Assembly (NCBI RefSeq): GCF_009749405.1
Contig: NZ_WBIQ01000006.1
Span: 186,001-250,000 of the forward strand
Length of the DNA stretch: 64,000 bases
From: Agromyces lapidis
GTDB taxonomy: Bacteria > Actinomycetota > Actinomycetes > Actinomycetales > Microbacteriaceae
Direction: 5' to 3'
The stretch's first letter is position 1. Every line of letters starts with the position of its first letter. The translations under genes and the position numbers were made by a program. Below the pieces are notes generated by a model. That model was not told where the DNA came from. It did not search any database and saw nothing but the letters and a program-made list of their open reading frames with translations. Shown here piece after piece: positions 1 through 8,283 of the stretch.

Positions 1-1261
1 CGTGCAGCCGCCAGCCGCGTCCGGGGAGGGGCCCGGCCTCGAGGGCGCCGCCGTGGAGCGCCGCCCGTTCGCGCAGACCCGCGATCCCCCGGCCGGCGCC
101 CCGTGTGGCGGTCGCGCCGCCCTTCCCGTCATGCGGGGCGTCGTCGTCGACCGTGATCTCGACGGCATCGGGGCGATGCTCGACGCGGACGTCGACGCGG
201 TGCGCGCGCTCGCCGTGTCGGAGCGCGTTCGTGAGCCCCTCCTGCACGATCCGGTAGACCGCGAGGCCCGTCGCGGCGTCATCGGTCGGCACGCCGACGG
301 TGGTGAGCGTGACCGGCATCCCCGTGTCGCGGAAGCCCTCGACGAGCTCGGGCAGGGCGCTGAGGCCCGGCTGCGGGGCGAGTTCGGCGGGTTCGGCGTC
401 GGGCCCCGTGAGCACCCCCAGCATGCGCCGCATCTCGCCGAGCGCGTCGCGCCCCGTCTCGGCGACGCTCCGCATCACCTCGGCGGCGCGTTCGGGGTCG
501 CGCCCGACGGTGGCCGCGGAGCCGTCGGCGAGCGTCACCATGACGGTGAGGCCGTGCGAGACGATGTCGTGCAGTTCACGCGCGATGCGCGCGCGTTCGG
601 CGGCGGCCGCGAGCCGGGCCTGCTGGTCGCGTTCGCGGGCGAGGTCGTGCGCGCGGGCGATGAGCGCATCGAGGTAGCGGCGGCGATTGCCGACGGTGAC
701 GCCGATGAGCGTCGCGATGAGCATGACCACGGCGTACTGCATGGAGGCGGCGCCAGGGCCGCCGACGAGCTCGGGGCCGGGCAGGAGCGCGATGGCGACG
801 AACCAGGTGGCGAGGTACGCGGCGACCGTCGAGACGGCGACCGAGACGGCGAAGCCGATCCACGCGGCCTTCGTCGAACGGTAGACGCCGAGGCCGTAGA
901 GCGCGAACAGCATCGGGTAGACGTCGCTCCCGCTGAGCGGGTACACCATGAGGCACACGAGCCACGCGACGGCCATCACGAGCCACGGCTGCGAGCGCCG
1001 GAACAGCAGCAGTGCGGCCGTGCCGATCGCGATGCCCACGAGCTGCAGCACGGTGGTCCAGAGCGGCGGCTCGGGATCGTCGGTCGCGAGCACGATCGTG
1101 GTGATGAACGTCGGCACCAGATAGGCGGCGGCGATGAGCGAGTCGGTGAGTCGCGGATGCCTCGCCCAGAACTGCCGGATCACCCCCGGCGGCTTGGGCA
1201 GACGCAATTCTCCCCCGACCGCCGAAGCCGGGCGGCCGGGGGAGAACGGTGCTTCCGTCAT
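1..1261 (-). CDS. NarL-type sensor histidine kinase (3' end cut by window edge)
   Basis: Two-component sensor kinase. About 420 residues are visible from the ATG at 1261. The N-terminal half holds roughly four to five hydrophobic membrane segments (residues about 40-190). A HisKA_3 dimerisation/phosphoacceptor box follows, with His231 in the motif RELHDIVSHG, and then a C-terminal HATPase region ending in a RGIAGLRER G-box. Only a few residues should be missing, because the typical Gly-Trp-Arg-Leu ending is already reached. It starts 10 nt after the ABC permease stop, so it is either co-transcribed with the exporter or read from the -10 element at 1269-1274. The partner response regulator is expected beyond the left edge. 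The stimulus is unknown; a link to the ABC exporter is inferred from position. Confidence 0.88.
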   Translation of the reverse strand, partial: MTEAPFSPGRPASAVGGELRLPKPPGVIRQFWARHPRLTDSLIAAAYLVPTFITTIVLATDDPEPPLWTTVLQLVGIAIGTAALLLFRRSQPWLVMAVAWLVCLMVYPLSGSDVYPMLFALYGLGVYRSTKAAWIGFAVSVAVSTVAAYLATWFVAIALLPGPELVGGPGAASMQYAVVMLIATLIGVTVGNRRRYLDALIARAHDLARERDQQARLAAAAERARIARELHDIVSHGLTVMVTLADGSAATVGRDPERAAEVMRSVAETGRDALGEMRRMLGVLTGPDAEPAELAPQPGLSALPELVEGFRDTGMPVTLTTVGVPTDDAATGLAVYRIVQEGLTNALRHGERAHRVDVRVEHRPDAVEITVDDDAPHDGKGGATATRGAGRGIAGLRERAALHGGALEAGPLPGRGWRLH

Positions 1262-1268
1262 AGGCAGG

Positions 1269-1274
1269 ACTCTA
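1269..1274 (-). promoter_or_regulatory. -10 box TAGAGT of a probable leaderless promoter
   Basis: TAGAGT on the minus strand ends 7 nt before the ATG of the sensor kinase, the spacing expected for a leaderless transcript. Its first three bases are the TAG stop codon of the upstream permease (1272-1274). No Shine-Dalgarno sequence is visible for the kinase. The promoter is inferred from spacing only. Confidence 0.4.
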
Positions 1275-2129
1275 CGCGTCCCGGCGCTTGAGGAGCACGG
1301 TTGCGCCGGCGAGGGAGACCCCCACCCAGGCCAGCACCACCAGGAGGCTCTGCCATGCGTTCGGGCCGACGATGTCCGCGGAGTCCGCGCCGATGGCGGT
1401 GAACATCGTCATGCCCGCACTGGAGAGCAGGTAGGGGATCATGTCGTGCGCCCACTCGGCGGGGATCAGCTGCAGCACGGTCGGCAGGAGGAGCAGCAGG
1501 CCGAGGACGGCGGCGATGCCGCCCGCGCTCGAGCGGAGCATCGTGCCGACGCCGAGGGCGAAGACGGCGACGAGCGCGAGGTAGAGCGCACCGCCGGCGA
1601 GGGAGAGGAGCACGTCGTCCTGGAACAGGTTCGCCGAGACATCCACACCCGCGAAGACGATCGACGAGGTGAGGAAGGCGGCGAGGTTCGCGACGAGCCC
1701 GATGACGAAGGTCGCGACGAAGAGCACGACGGCCTTGCCCGCGAGGGCGGGCAGACGCTTCGGCACCGCGGTGAGCGTCGAGCGGATCATGCCGGTCGTG
1801 TACTCGCCGCTGATGACGAGCACGCCGAGCACGCCGACGACGAGCTGACCGAAGTAGACGCCGAACACCGCGGACTGCAGCACGAGCTGGGTCTGCTCGG
1901 CGGCGGGCACGCTCGACCCGTCCATGCCGCCGTCCATGCCGTACGCCATGCTGAACGACATCAGCAGCGCCATGCCGAGCGAGATCGCGATGACGATCAG
2001 GTACGACCAGACGGTCGAGCGGAGGCTGCGGAGCTTGACCCACTCGGAACGGAGCACGCCGCCGAGGCTGAGTCGCGTGGTGCGCGTGCCCTGCGCGGGG
2101 TGCGTTGCGGTCGGGGTGATGGTGGTCAT
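1272..2129 (-). CDS. ABC-2 type transporter permease
   Basis: Membrane subunit of a two-component ABC exporter, 285 residues. A soluble N-terminus with the family-typical stretch RSEWVKLRSLRS is followed by about six hydrophobic helices, the first at residues 42-65. It starts at an ATG preceded by CGGAGG and overlaps the stop of the upstream ATPase gene by 4 nt (ATGA), so the two are translationally coupled. Family knowledge: such ATPase/permease pairs often export drugs, peptides or lipids. The substrate cannot be told from sequence. Confidence 0.9.
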   Translation of the reverse strand: MTTITPTATHPAQGTRTTRLSLGGVLRSEWVKLRSLRSTVWSYLIVIAISLGMALLMSFSMAYGMDGGMDGSSVPAAEQTQLVLQSAVFGVYFGQLVVGVLGVLVISGEYTTGMIRSTLTAVPKRLPALAGKAVVLFVATFVIGLVANLAAFLTSSIVFAGVDVSANLFQDDVLLSLAGGALYLALVAVFALGVGTMLRSSAGGIAAVLGLLLLLPTVLQLIPAEWAHDMIPYLLSSAGMTMFTAIGADSADIVGPNAWQSLLVVLAWVGVSLAGATVLLKRRDA

Positions 2130-3037
2130 CGGACTGCCTCCGTACGGTACTCGACCGCGTCGGCCGTGAGCGCCATGTAGGCCTCCTCGAGCGACGCGTT
2201 CTGGGGGGTGAGTTCGTGGATCGCGAGCCCGTGCTGGGCCGCGAGGTCGCCGATGCCGGCGGCATCGACGCCGGTCACCTCGAGGAGGCCCTGCTCCGAG
2301 CGCAGCACGGCGACCTCGGGCGCTGCGAGCAGCTCGGCCAGCTGCGAGGCGTGCGGCGAACGCACGCGGACGCGCGGGCGGGTGCCGCCGTCGATGATGT
2401 CGGCGACGGGGGCGTCGGCGATGATCTCGCCGCGGCCGAGCACGATGAGGTGGTCGGCGGTCTGCGCCATCTCGCTCATCAGGTGCGACGAGAGGAACAC
2501 GGTGCGGCCCTCGCTCGCGAGGTGGCGCACGAACTGGCGCACCCAGAGCACGCCCTCGGGGTCGAGGCCGTTGACGGGCTCGTCGAGGATGAGCGTCGAA
2601 GGGTCGCCGAGCATGGCCGCGGCGATGCCGAGGCGCTGGCCCATGCCGAGCGAGAAGCCGCCGACGCGCTTGCGGGCGACCGACTCGAGGCCGGTCAGCT
2701 CGATGACCTCGCGCACCCGGCGCTTGCCGATGCCGTGCGTGGCCGCCATCGCGAGCAGGTGGTTCTCGGCGGTGCGGCCGGTGTGCACGGCCTTCGCGTC
2801 GAGGAGCGCGCCGACCTCGTGCAGCGGGGCGCGGTGCTCGGCGTAGGGTTTGCCGCCGACGGTGACGGTGCCGGCGCTCGGGCGGTCGAGCCCCACGATC
2901 ATGCGCATCGTGGTGGACTTGCCTGCGCCGTTCGGACCGAGGAACCCGGTCACCTGACCTGGGCGCACGCTGAACGTGATGTCGTTGACGGCCGTCTTCT
3001 GGCCGTAGCGCTTGGTGAGCGCGGTTGCGGTGATCAT
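2126..3037 (-). CDS. ABC transporter ATP-binding protein
   Basis: Cytoplasmic nucleotide-binding subunit, 303 residues, partner of the downstream permease. Walker A GPNGAGKST is at residues 34-42, a degenerate signature LGMGQ near 130-134, and Walker B LILDEP near 149-154, followed by the D-loop and the switch-His region SSHLMSE. The C-terminal 80 residues form the extension usual in DrrA/BcrA-type exporter ATPases. The G-rich/C-rich block at 3093-3139 lies just upstream, so the promoter region may not be correctly represented in this sequence. Confidence 0.92.
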   Translation of the reverse strand: MITATALTKRYGQKTAVNDITFSVRPGQVTGFLGPNGAGKSTTMRMIVGLDRPSAGTVTVGGKPYAEHRAPLHEVGALLDAKAVHTGRTAENHLLAMAATHGIGKRRVREVIELTGLESVARKRVGGFSLGMGQRLGIAAAMLGDPSTLILDEPVNGLDPEGVLWVRQFVRHLASEGRTVFLSSHLMSEMAQTADHLIVLGRGEIIADAPVADIIDGGTRPRVRVRSPHASQLAELLAAPEVAVLRSEQGLLEVTGVDAAGIGDLAAQHGLAIHELTPQNASLEEAYMALTADAVEYRTEAVR

Positions 3038-3092
3038 GTCTTCGACGTTACGGATGCCGCAGCCGTCGGCGCGTCCGTCGCGGGAATGGTTC

Positions 3093-3139
3093 GGGGGGGG
3101 GGGGGGGGGGGGCCGGGGGCCCCCCCCCCCCCCCGCCCC
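3093..3139. repeat. G20 / C15 homopolymer block, possible assembly artefact
   Basis: Twenty G (3093-3112), then CC, five G, fifteen C (3120-3134), G and four C. The G and C runs are complementary and could fold into a hairpin. The block lies between pepN and the ABC ATPase gene, both on the minus strand. No other homopolymer of this length occurs in the window. The layout (poly-G entering from the left, poly-C, i.e. poly-G on the other strand, entering from the right) is what failed two-colour Illumina reads produce at a hard GC hairpin. Confidence 0.85.
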
Positions 3140-3157
3140 GAAGAGACCGCGGTGCGA

Positions 3158-5728
3158 CTACTGCGCGTCGCGCGCCTGCGCGGCGAGCGCGCGTTCGACG
3201 CCTGCGACGTTCTCGATCACGAGACGGCGGAGGGCCGGCGGGGCGTCCTGGTTGGCGTCGAGCCAGGCGTGGCTCGCGTCGACGAGGGCGCGGTTCGCGA
3301 GCGTGGCCGGGTAGAGCAGGTCGACGAGCTTCTCGGCGATCGCATAGCTGCGGGTCTTCCAGATTTCGCCGAGCATGCCGAAGTACCGCTCGATGAACGG
3401 GGTGAGCAGCGACTGGTCGTCGGCCCGCACGAAGCCGGTCGCGGTCGTGCGCACGACCGAGTTCGTCGCCGTGTCGACGTCGATGACCGAGGCCCACGCG
3501 CGCTGCTTGCCCTCGGCGGTCGGCGTCGCCGCGCGGGCGTGCGCGGCGGACTCCTGGCCGGTGGCCGTCTTGTCGGACTCGAGTCGGGCGTCGATCTCGG
3601 CGTCGCCCGCGCGTCCGGCCGCGACGAGTGCGATGAGCAGCTCCCAACCGAGGTCGGTGTCGATGTCGAGGCCGTCGAGCGTGATCGAGCCGTCGAAGAG
3701 GCCCGCGAGGGCGTCGACGTGCGACCCGGCCTCGGCGATCGAGGCGAAGGCCTTCACGAACTGGAACTGGGCGTCGCTGCCGGCCTCGGCCTGCTGCGCG
3801 AGCTGCCAGAAGCCGTCGGCGAGCGCACGGCGTGCGTCGGCACGGTGCTCGGGGGCGACGTAGGAGCTCGCCGCGAGCTGCGCGTTCGCGAGGATGATGC
3901 GCAGCGTCGTCGACTCGGTCTCGCTCGCGACGTTGCCGAGCACGAGCTCGAGGTAGTCGCTCGCGCCCGTCTCGGCGTCGCGTGTGGCATCCCACACGGA
4001 GCTCCAGACGAGGGCGCGGGCGAGCGGGTCCTCGATCTTCGACAGGTTCGCGATCGCGACCTCGAGCGACTGCTCGTCGAGGCGGATCTTCGCGTAGGCG
4101 AGGTCGTCGTCGTTGAGGAGCACGAGGTCGGGGCGCGCGAGGCCCACGAGCTCGGCGACGTCGGTGCGCTCGCCGTCGACGTCGAGCTCGACGCGGTGCT
4201 CGCGCACGAGCTTGCCGTCGCGAAGGTTGTAGAAGCCGATCGCGAGGCGGTGGGGGCGGATGGTCGGGTAGTCGGGGTGGGCCGACTGCAGCACCGTGAA
4301 CGAGGTGATCGCGCCCGAGGCATCCGTGGCGATCTCGGGGCGCAGGGTGTTGACGCCCGCGGTCTCGAGCCACAGCTTCGACCAGCCCGACAGGTCGCGG
4401 CCCGAGGCGGTCTCGAGCTCGCCGAGCAGGTCGGCGAGGGTCGTGTTGCCCCAGGCGTGCTTCTTGAAGTAGGCCGAGACGCCTGTGAAGAACGCCTCGA
4501 TGCCCACCCAGGCGGCGAGCTGCTTCAGCACCGAACCGCCCTTGGCGTAGGTGATGCCGTCGAAGTTCACGAGCACGTCTTCGAGGTCGCGGATCTCGGC
4601 GACGATCGGGTGCGTCGAGGGCAGCTGGTCCTGGCGGTACGCCCAGCTCTTCTCCATCGAGTTGAAGGTGGTCCACGCGTGGTGCCACTCGGTGGCCTCG
4701 GCGGTCGCGATGGTCGAGGCCCACTCGGCGAACGACTCGTTGAGCCAGAGGTCGTTCCACCACTTCATGGTGACGAGGTCGCCGAACCACATGTGCGCGA
4801 GCTCGTGCAGGATCGTGACGACGCGGCGCTCCTTGATCGCGTCGGTGACCTTCGAGCGGAAGACGTAGACCTCGGTGAACGTCACCGCGCCCGCGTTCTC
4901 CATCGCGCCGGCGTTGTACTCGGGCACGAAGAGCTGGTCGTACTTGTCGAACGGGTAGGGCACGTCGAACTTGGCTTCGAAGTACTCGAAGCCCTGCTTC
5001 GTCTTCTCGAAGATGTAGTCGGCGTCGAGGTACTGCGAGAGGCTCTTGCGGCTGAACACGCCGAGCGGGATGACCCGGCCGTCGGAGCTCGTGAGCTCGT
5101 CGCGTACGACGTCGTAGGGGCCGGCGATGAGCGCGGTGATGTAGCTCGACATGCGCGGGGTGGGCTCGAAGGCCCAGGTCGCGGTCGACACGTCGTCGGC
5201 GCGGCGGCCCGACGGGTGCAGCTGCGGCTCTGGCGTCGGCTGGTTCGAGACGACCTGCCAGTGCGACGGGGCCGTGACGGTGAACGTGAACGCGGCCTTC
5301 AGGTCGGGCTGTTCGAAGACGGCGAACATGCGACGCGAGTCGGGCACCTCGAACTGGGTGTACAGGTACACCTCGCCGTCGGCGGGGTCGACGAAGCGGT
5401 GCAGGCCTTCACCGGTGTTCATGTAGCGGCCGTCGGCCTCGACGACGAGCAGGTTCTCGGCCGCGAGGTTCGGCAGCTGGATGCGCACGCCGTCGCTCAC
5501 CTCGGCCGGGTCGAGCGAGACGCCGTTGAGGGTGACCGAGTGCACCTTCGCGGTGATCGCGTCGATGAACGTCGACGCACCCGGCGTCGCCGCGTCGAAG
5601 CGCACGGTCGTGGTGGTCGTGAAGACCTCGGGGCCGACGGTGACGTCGAGGACGACGTCGTAGTCGTGCACCGTCACGAGCGCGGCGCGCTCCTCGGCTT
5701 CGAGTCGGGTGAGGTTCTCTCCGGGCAC
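3158..5728 (-). CDS. pepN: Aminopeptidase N (M1 family zinc metallopeptidase)
   Basis: Cytosolic M1 aminopeptidase that removes N-terminal residues from peptides, 856 residues, the usual size of actinobacterial PepN. From the chosen GTG start, the exopeptidase motif GAMENAG is at residues 274-280, the zinc motif HELAH at 308-312 and the third zinc ligand Glu331 in NESFAEW. The long helical C-terminal domain is complete. The start is set at GTG 5728, giving the typical VPGENLTR beginning, because GAAGGAG lies 6-7 nt upstream. An ATG at 5773 is open but has no such support. A TAGGCT about 65 nt upstream on the minus strand could be the -10. Monocistronic. Confidence 0.95.
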   Translation of the reverse strand: MPGENLTRLEAEERAALVTVHDYDVVLDVTVGPEVFTTTTTVRFDAATPGASTFIDAITAKVHSVTLNGVSLDPAEVSDGVRIQLPNLAAENLLVVEADGRYMNTGEGLHRFVDPADGEVYLYTQFEVPDSRRMFAVFEQPDLKAAFTFTVTAPSHWQVVSNQPTPEPQLHPSGRRADDVSTATWAFEPTPRMSSYITALIAGPYDVVRDELTSSDGRVIPLGVFSRKSLSQYLDADYIFEKTKQGFEYFEAKFDVPYPFDKYDQLFVPEYNAGAMENAGAVTFTEVYVFRSKVTDAIKERRVVTILHELAHMWFGDLVTMKWWNDLWLNESFAEWASTIATAEATEWHHAWTTFNSMEKSWAYRQDQLPSTHPIVAEIRDLEDVLVNFDGITYAKGGSVLKQLAAWVGIEAFFTGVSAYFKKHAWGNTTLADLLGELETASGRDLSGWSKLWLETAGVNTLRPEIATDASGAITSFTVLQSAHPDYPTIRPHRLAIGFYNLRDGKLVREHRVELDVDGERTDVAELVGLARPDLVLLNDDDLAYAKIRLDEQSLEVAIANLSKIEDPLARALVWSSVWDATRDAETGASDYLELVLGNVASETESTTLRIILANAQLAASSYVAPEHRADARRALADGFWQLAQQAEAGSDAQFQFVKAFASIAEAGSHVDALAGLFDGSITLDGLDIDTDLGWELLIALVAAGRAGDAEIDARLESDKTATGQESAAHARAATPTAEGKQRAWASVIDVDTATNSVVRTTATGFVRADDQSLLTPFIERYFGMLGEIWKTRSYAIAEKLVDLLYPATLANRALVDASHAWLDANQDAPPALRRLVIENVAGVERALAAQARDAQ

Positions 5729-5878
5729 GTGCGCTCCTTCGCAAATATCGACGCGGCTCGTGGCCGCAGGCAACGCGTTCCAGCCTAGACCCGTCGACTC
5801 GATCGTCGTCGGAGGGGGCCGGACCCGGTGCGGCGGGAACTCGCCATGGCGGAATGTCGCCCCTCGGCCCTGGGGTGT

Positions 5879-6160
5879 TCAGGTGAGGCTGAGGAAGAGC
5901 TTCTCGAGCTCCGCGACCTTGCCGTCGCGGGCGTCGTCGTCGTCCTCGCGCTCGGGGGCGAGGCACTCCTGCATCGCCTGCGAGATGATGGCGAAACCCG
6001 CCTTGTCGAGGGCGCTCGTGACGGTCGCGAGACGCGTGATCACGGTGCGGCAGTCGGCGTCGGACTCGACCGCGGCGATGACGGCGTCGAGCTGGCCGCG
6101 CGCGCGCTTCAGCCGGTTGGCGATGCGGCGCGCCGCAGCGGGGTCTTCGATGGCGCTCAT
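5879..6160 (-). CDS. CsoR-family repressor, CstR-like (persulfide sensor type)
   Basis: All-helical DUF156/CsoR-family DNA-binding repressor, 93 residues from the ATG at 6160. CsoR senses Cu(I) through Cys-His-Cys. Here the two cysteines are present (Cys37, Cys66) but the histidine position, four residues before the second Cys, is Ala62. This two-Cys, no-His pattern is that of CstR, the persulfide-sensing branch known from Staphylococcus aureus, which controls sulfurtransferase and CoA-disulfide-reductase-like genes. The gene lies 67 nt downstream of exactly such an enzyme and is probably co-transcribed with it. Two ATACCCC/GGGGTAT-type palindromes nearby fit CsoR-family operators. An acidic tail (EDDDD) precedes the C-terminus. 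The sensor type is inferred. Confidence 0.85.
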   Translation of the reverse strand: MSAIEDPAAARRIANRLKRARGQLDAVIAAVESDADCRTVITRLATVTSALDKAGFAIISQAMQECLAPEREDDDDARDGKVAELEKLFLSLT

Positions 6161-6227
6161 GTGATGCTGCCTCTCTTTCGGGTCGGGTGGTTCGAGTCGC
6201 GGATGCGCCGCGGCGCGGTGTGCTCGA

Positions 6228-7961
6228 TCATGCCGCGTCCGAGTCTTCGATCCGCTCGGACGCCACGGCTGCGAGCTCTTTCGCCCGCATGCCGTCACGC
6301 CACGTCAGGTAGCCGCCGTCGAGGTTCCGCACATCGTGGCCGAGCTCGGCGAGCAGTCGCGCCGCGGTGTGGGCTCCCTGGCCGACGCGGCAGTGCACCA
6401 CGACCGGGCGGCCGGCGAAGTCGTGGTGGCGGTCGCGGAGCTCCTCGACCGGGATCCACGTCGCGCCCGGGATGCGGCCCTCGGCGAGCTGCCCTTCGGC
6501 GCGCACGTCGAGCAGCAGTGCGCCGTCGTCGATCGCGTCGTCGAGTTCGTGCCACTGGATGGTCGCGTCGTGACCTGCGGCGCGGTTGCGCGCCACGTAG
6601 CCGAGCTGGTTGACGGGGTCTTTCGCGCTGCCGTATTGCGGCGCATATGCGAGTTCGAGGTCGGCGAGGGCCGATGCGGTCAGGCCGGCGCTCATCGCGA
6701 CGGAGATCACGTCGATGCGCCTCGCGACGCCGTCGGTGCCGACGGCCTGGGCGCCGAGGATGCGGTCGTCGGCCGCGTCGACGATGAGCTTCAGCGATAT
6801 CGGCTGGGCGCCGGGGTAGTACCCGGCGTGCGAGAGCGGGTGGCTGTGAAGCACCCGCAACGCACGGCCCTTGGCGCGTGCGGTCTCCTCGTTCCAGCCG
6901 ACCGAGGCGGCGGTGATGCCGGCGACGTCGACGATCGAGGTGCCGAGTGCGGGTCGGGCGGGGGTGGCGTCCGCGCCGGCGATGACGTCGGCGACGTGGC
7001 GGCCGTGCCGGTTGGCGAGGCCTGCGAGGGCGACCGGCCTGGAGGTGCCGTCGACGGCATCGGTCTTCTCGGCGGCATCGCCGATCGCGTAGATTCCGGG
7101 GACGTTCGTGCGGTGCAGGCCGTCGACGGCGATCGCGCCGCTCGCACCGACCGCGACGCCGGCCGTGCGGGCGAGCTCGGTCTCGGGGATCACGCCCATC
7201 GAGGCGAGCACGAGTTCGGCGGGCAGGCGCTCGCCGTCGGAGAGTCGGACGCCGTGCGCGTGGATCTCGTCGACCGTCATACCGAGACGCACCTCGATGC
7301 CGAGATCGGCGAGGTGGTCGACGAGCGGGGCGGTCATCTCGGCGTCGAGGATCGGGAGGATGCGGTCTTCGCGCTGCACGATCGTGGTGCGCAGGCCGCG
7401 GCGATGGAGGTTCTCGGCGATCTCGATGCCGAGGTGGCCCGCACCGATGACGACGACCGGTGCGCCGGGAGCGAGCTCGCCGACGCGCTGCATGAGCTCG
7501 TCGAGGTCGTCGAGGGTGCGCAGGGTGGCGAGGGGGGCGTCGGGGCCGGCCGCCGGGCGGCGCGGCGAGGCGCCGGGCGAGAGGATCAGCTCGTCGTAGG
7601 CGAGTTCTTCGGTCTCGCCGGTGCGGAGGTCGCGCACGGTCGCGGTGCGTGCGCCCGGGTCGATGCCGACGACCTCGGTGTTCACGCGGACGTCGAGACC
7701 GAAACGCGCCCCGAGGCGCGAGGGGGTCTGCAGTTCGAGCGCCCCGCGGTCGGGGATCACGCCGCCGACGTGGTAGGGGAGCCCGCAGTTCGCGTAGGAG
7801 ACGGCGCCGCTGCGCTCGATCACGACGATCTCGCGCGCGGCGTCGAGGCGACGCAGGCGGGTCGCGGCTGACATGCCGCCGGCGACGCCGCCGACGATGA
7901 CGGTGCGCGGCTGCCGCGCAGGGTCGGCTGCGGGGGTGATGCGAGGCGTCTGCGTGTTCAT
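6228..7961 (-). CDS. CoA-disulfide reductase-like flavoprotein fused to rhodanese
   Basis: FAD/NAD(P)H-dependent oxidoreductase, 577 residues. An N-terminal FAD motif VIVGGVAGGMSAA precedes the active-site stretch YANCGLPYH with Cys59, the single catalytic cysteine of the CoADR/Nox/persulfide-reductase group. A second nucleotide-binding motif (VIGAGHLGIEIA) follows near residue 170, then the FAD-contacting AIGDAAE, a dimerisation domain and a C-terminal rhodanese domain with Cys524 in HCRVGQG. CoADR-rhodanese fusions are known to reduce CoA-persulfide and polysulfide. The gene is preceded by a palindrome at 7978-7992 and followed by the CstR-like repressor gene, fitting an autoregulated persulfide-response operon. 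Confidence 0.92.
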   Translation of the reverse strand: MNTQTPRITPAADPARQPRTVIVGGVAGGMSAATRLRRLDAAREIVVIERSGAVSYANCGLPYHVGGVIPDRGALELQTPSRLGARFGLDVRVNTEVVGIDPGARTATVRDLRTGETEELAYDELILSPGASPRRPAAGPDAPLATLRTLDDLDELMQRVGELAPGAPVVVIGAGHLGIEIAENLHRRGLRTTIVQREDRILPILDAEMTAPLVDHLADLGIEVRLGMTVDEIHAHGVRLSDGERLPAELVLASMGVIPETELARTAGVAVGASGAIAVDGLHRTNVPGIYAIGDAAEKTDAVDGTSRPVALAGLANRHGRHVADVIAGADATPARPALGTSIVDVAGITAASVGWNEETARAKGRALRVLHSHPLSHAGYYPGAQPISLKLIVDAADDRILGAQAVGTDGVARRIDVISVAMSAGLTASALADLELAYAPQYGSAKDPVNQLGYVARNRAAGHDATIQWHELDDAIDDGALLLDVRAEGQLAEGRIPGATWIPVEELRDRHHDFAGRPVVVHCRVGQGAHTAARLLAELGHDVRNLDGGYLTWRDGMRAKELAAVASERIEDSDAA

Positions 7962-7977
7962 GGTTCCAGTCTGCTGT

Positions 7978-7992
7978 ATACCCCTGAGGTAT
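7978..7992. promoter_or_regulatory. CsoR/CstR-type operator, copy 1
   Basis: ATACCCCTGAGGTAT, a 15-bp near-palindrome starting 17 nt upstream of the CoADR-rhodanese ATG (7961). It matches the palindrome at 8878-8892 at 12 to 13 of 15 positions depending on strand. CsoR-family repressors bind A/T-flanked C-tract/G-tract palindromes of this form. Assignment to the local repressor is inference from position and repeat. Confidence 0.65.
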
Positions 7993-8030
7993 TGCTGGGA
8001 GCGGGGTGGCGGTGTGGGGCGATGGGGGAG

Positions 8031-8058
8031 GGGTGGCGGGGCGAGAACCCCGCCACCC
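8031..8058 (-). terminator. Hairpin downstream of the miniprotein genes
   Basis: Perfect 11-bp stem GGGTGGCGGGG / CCCCGCCACCC with loop CGAGAA, lying 25 nt past the stop of the last miniprotein gene and before the CoADR promoter. There is no T-run, as is usual in this GC range. Confidence 0.65.
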
Positions 8059-8082
8059 GGTCCGGCTCCTGGGCCGGTGTGC

Positions 8083-8244
8083 TCAGCGAGCGAACAGGCG
8101 CGCGAAGAATCCGGTCTTCGGGTCGTTCTCGTGACCCGCGCAGCGTTGGCTGCGCGGGACGCCGCGAAGCACCTGGTCGACGTGCTGGCCGCATCCGGCC
8201 CAAGTGGTCTTGCCGCATTTGCGGCAGGTCGTGGCTCGACACAT
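8083..8244 (-). CDS. Cys-rich miniprotein (53 aa), CGKTTWAGCG family
   Basis: Small conserved protein of unknown function, 53 residues, start MCRATTCRKCGKTT. Five cysteines occur as C2, C7, C10, C18 and C35. The core CGKTTWAGCGQHV is identical to that of the upstream miniprotein, showing a tandem duplication. The ATG at 8244 has a strong GAGGAGG 9-10 nt upstream. Compared with its paralogue it carries a longer basic/aromatic tail (KTGFFARLFAR). Paired cysteines suggest a zinc knuckle or a thiol/persulfide-binding surface. Position third in the minus-strand cluster that starts with a rhodanese lipoprotein and a CstR-type operator suggests sulfur or metal handling. The function is not known to me. 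Confidence 0.82.
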   Translation of the reverse strand: MCRATTCRKCGKTTWAGCGQHVDQVLRGVPRSQRCAGHENDPKTGFFARLFAR

Positions 8245-8283
8245 GCGTGCGGGTTCCTCCTCGTTCGATGCTCGTCTCGGCGG

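Noticed and set aside
3093-3139. Phase-variable poly-G tract controlling the ABC exporter
   Set aside because: Possible in principle, but the symmetrical G-run/C-run form is better explained by read failure at a hairpin. Kept only as an alternative.
2216-5788. Long open plus-strand frame opposite pepN and the ABC ATPase gene
   Set aside because: Arg/Glu/Asp/Val-rich translation typical of the antisense frame of GC-rich genes; no domain, no ribosome site. The minus-strand genes carry all family motifs.
5879-6160. Copper-sensing CsoR for the multicopper oxidase at 14.8 kb
   Set aside because: The His ligand of the copper site is replaced by Ala and the neighbours are sulfur enzymes. No matching palindrome is seen before the oxidase gene.
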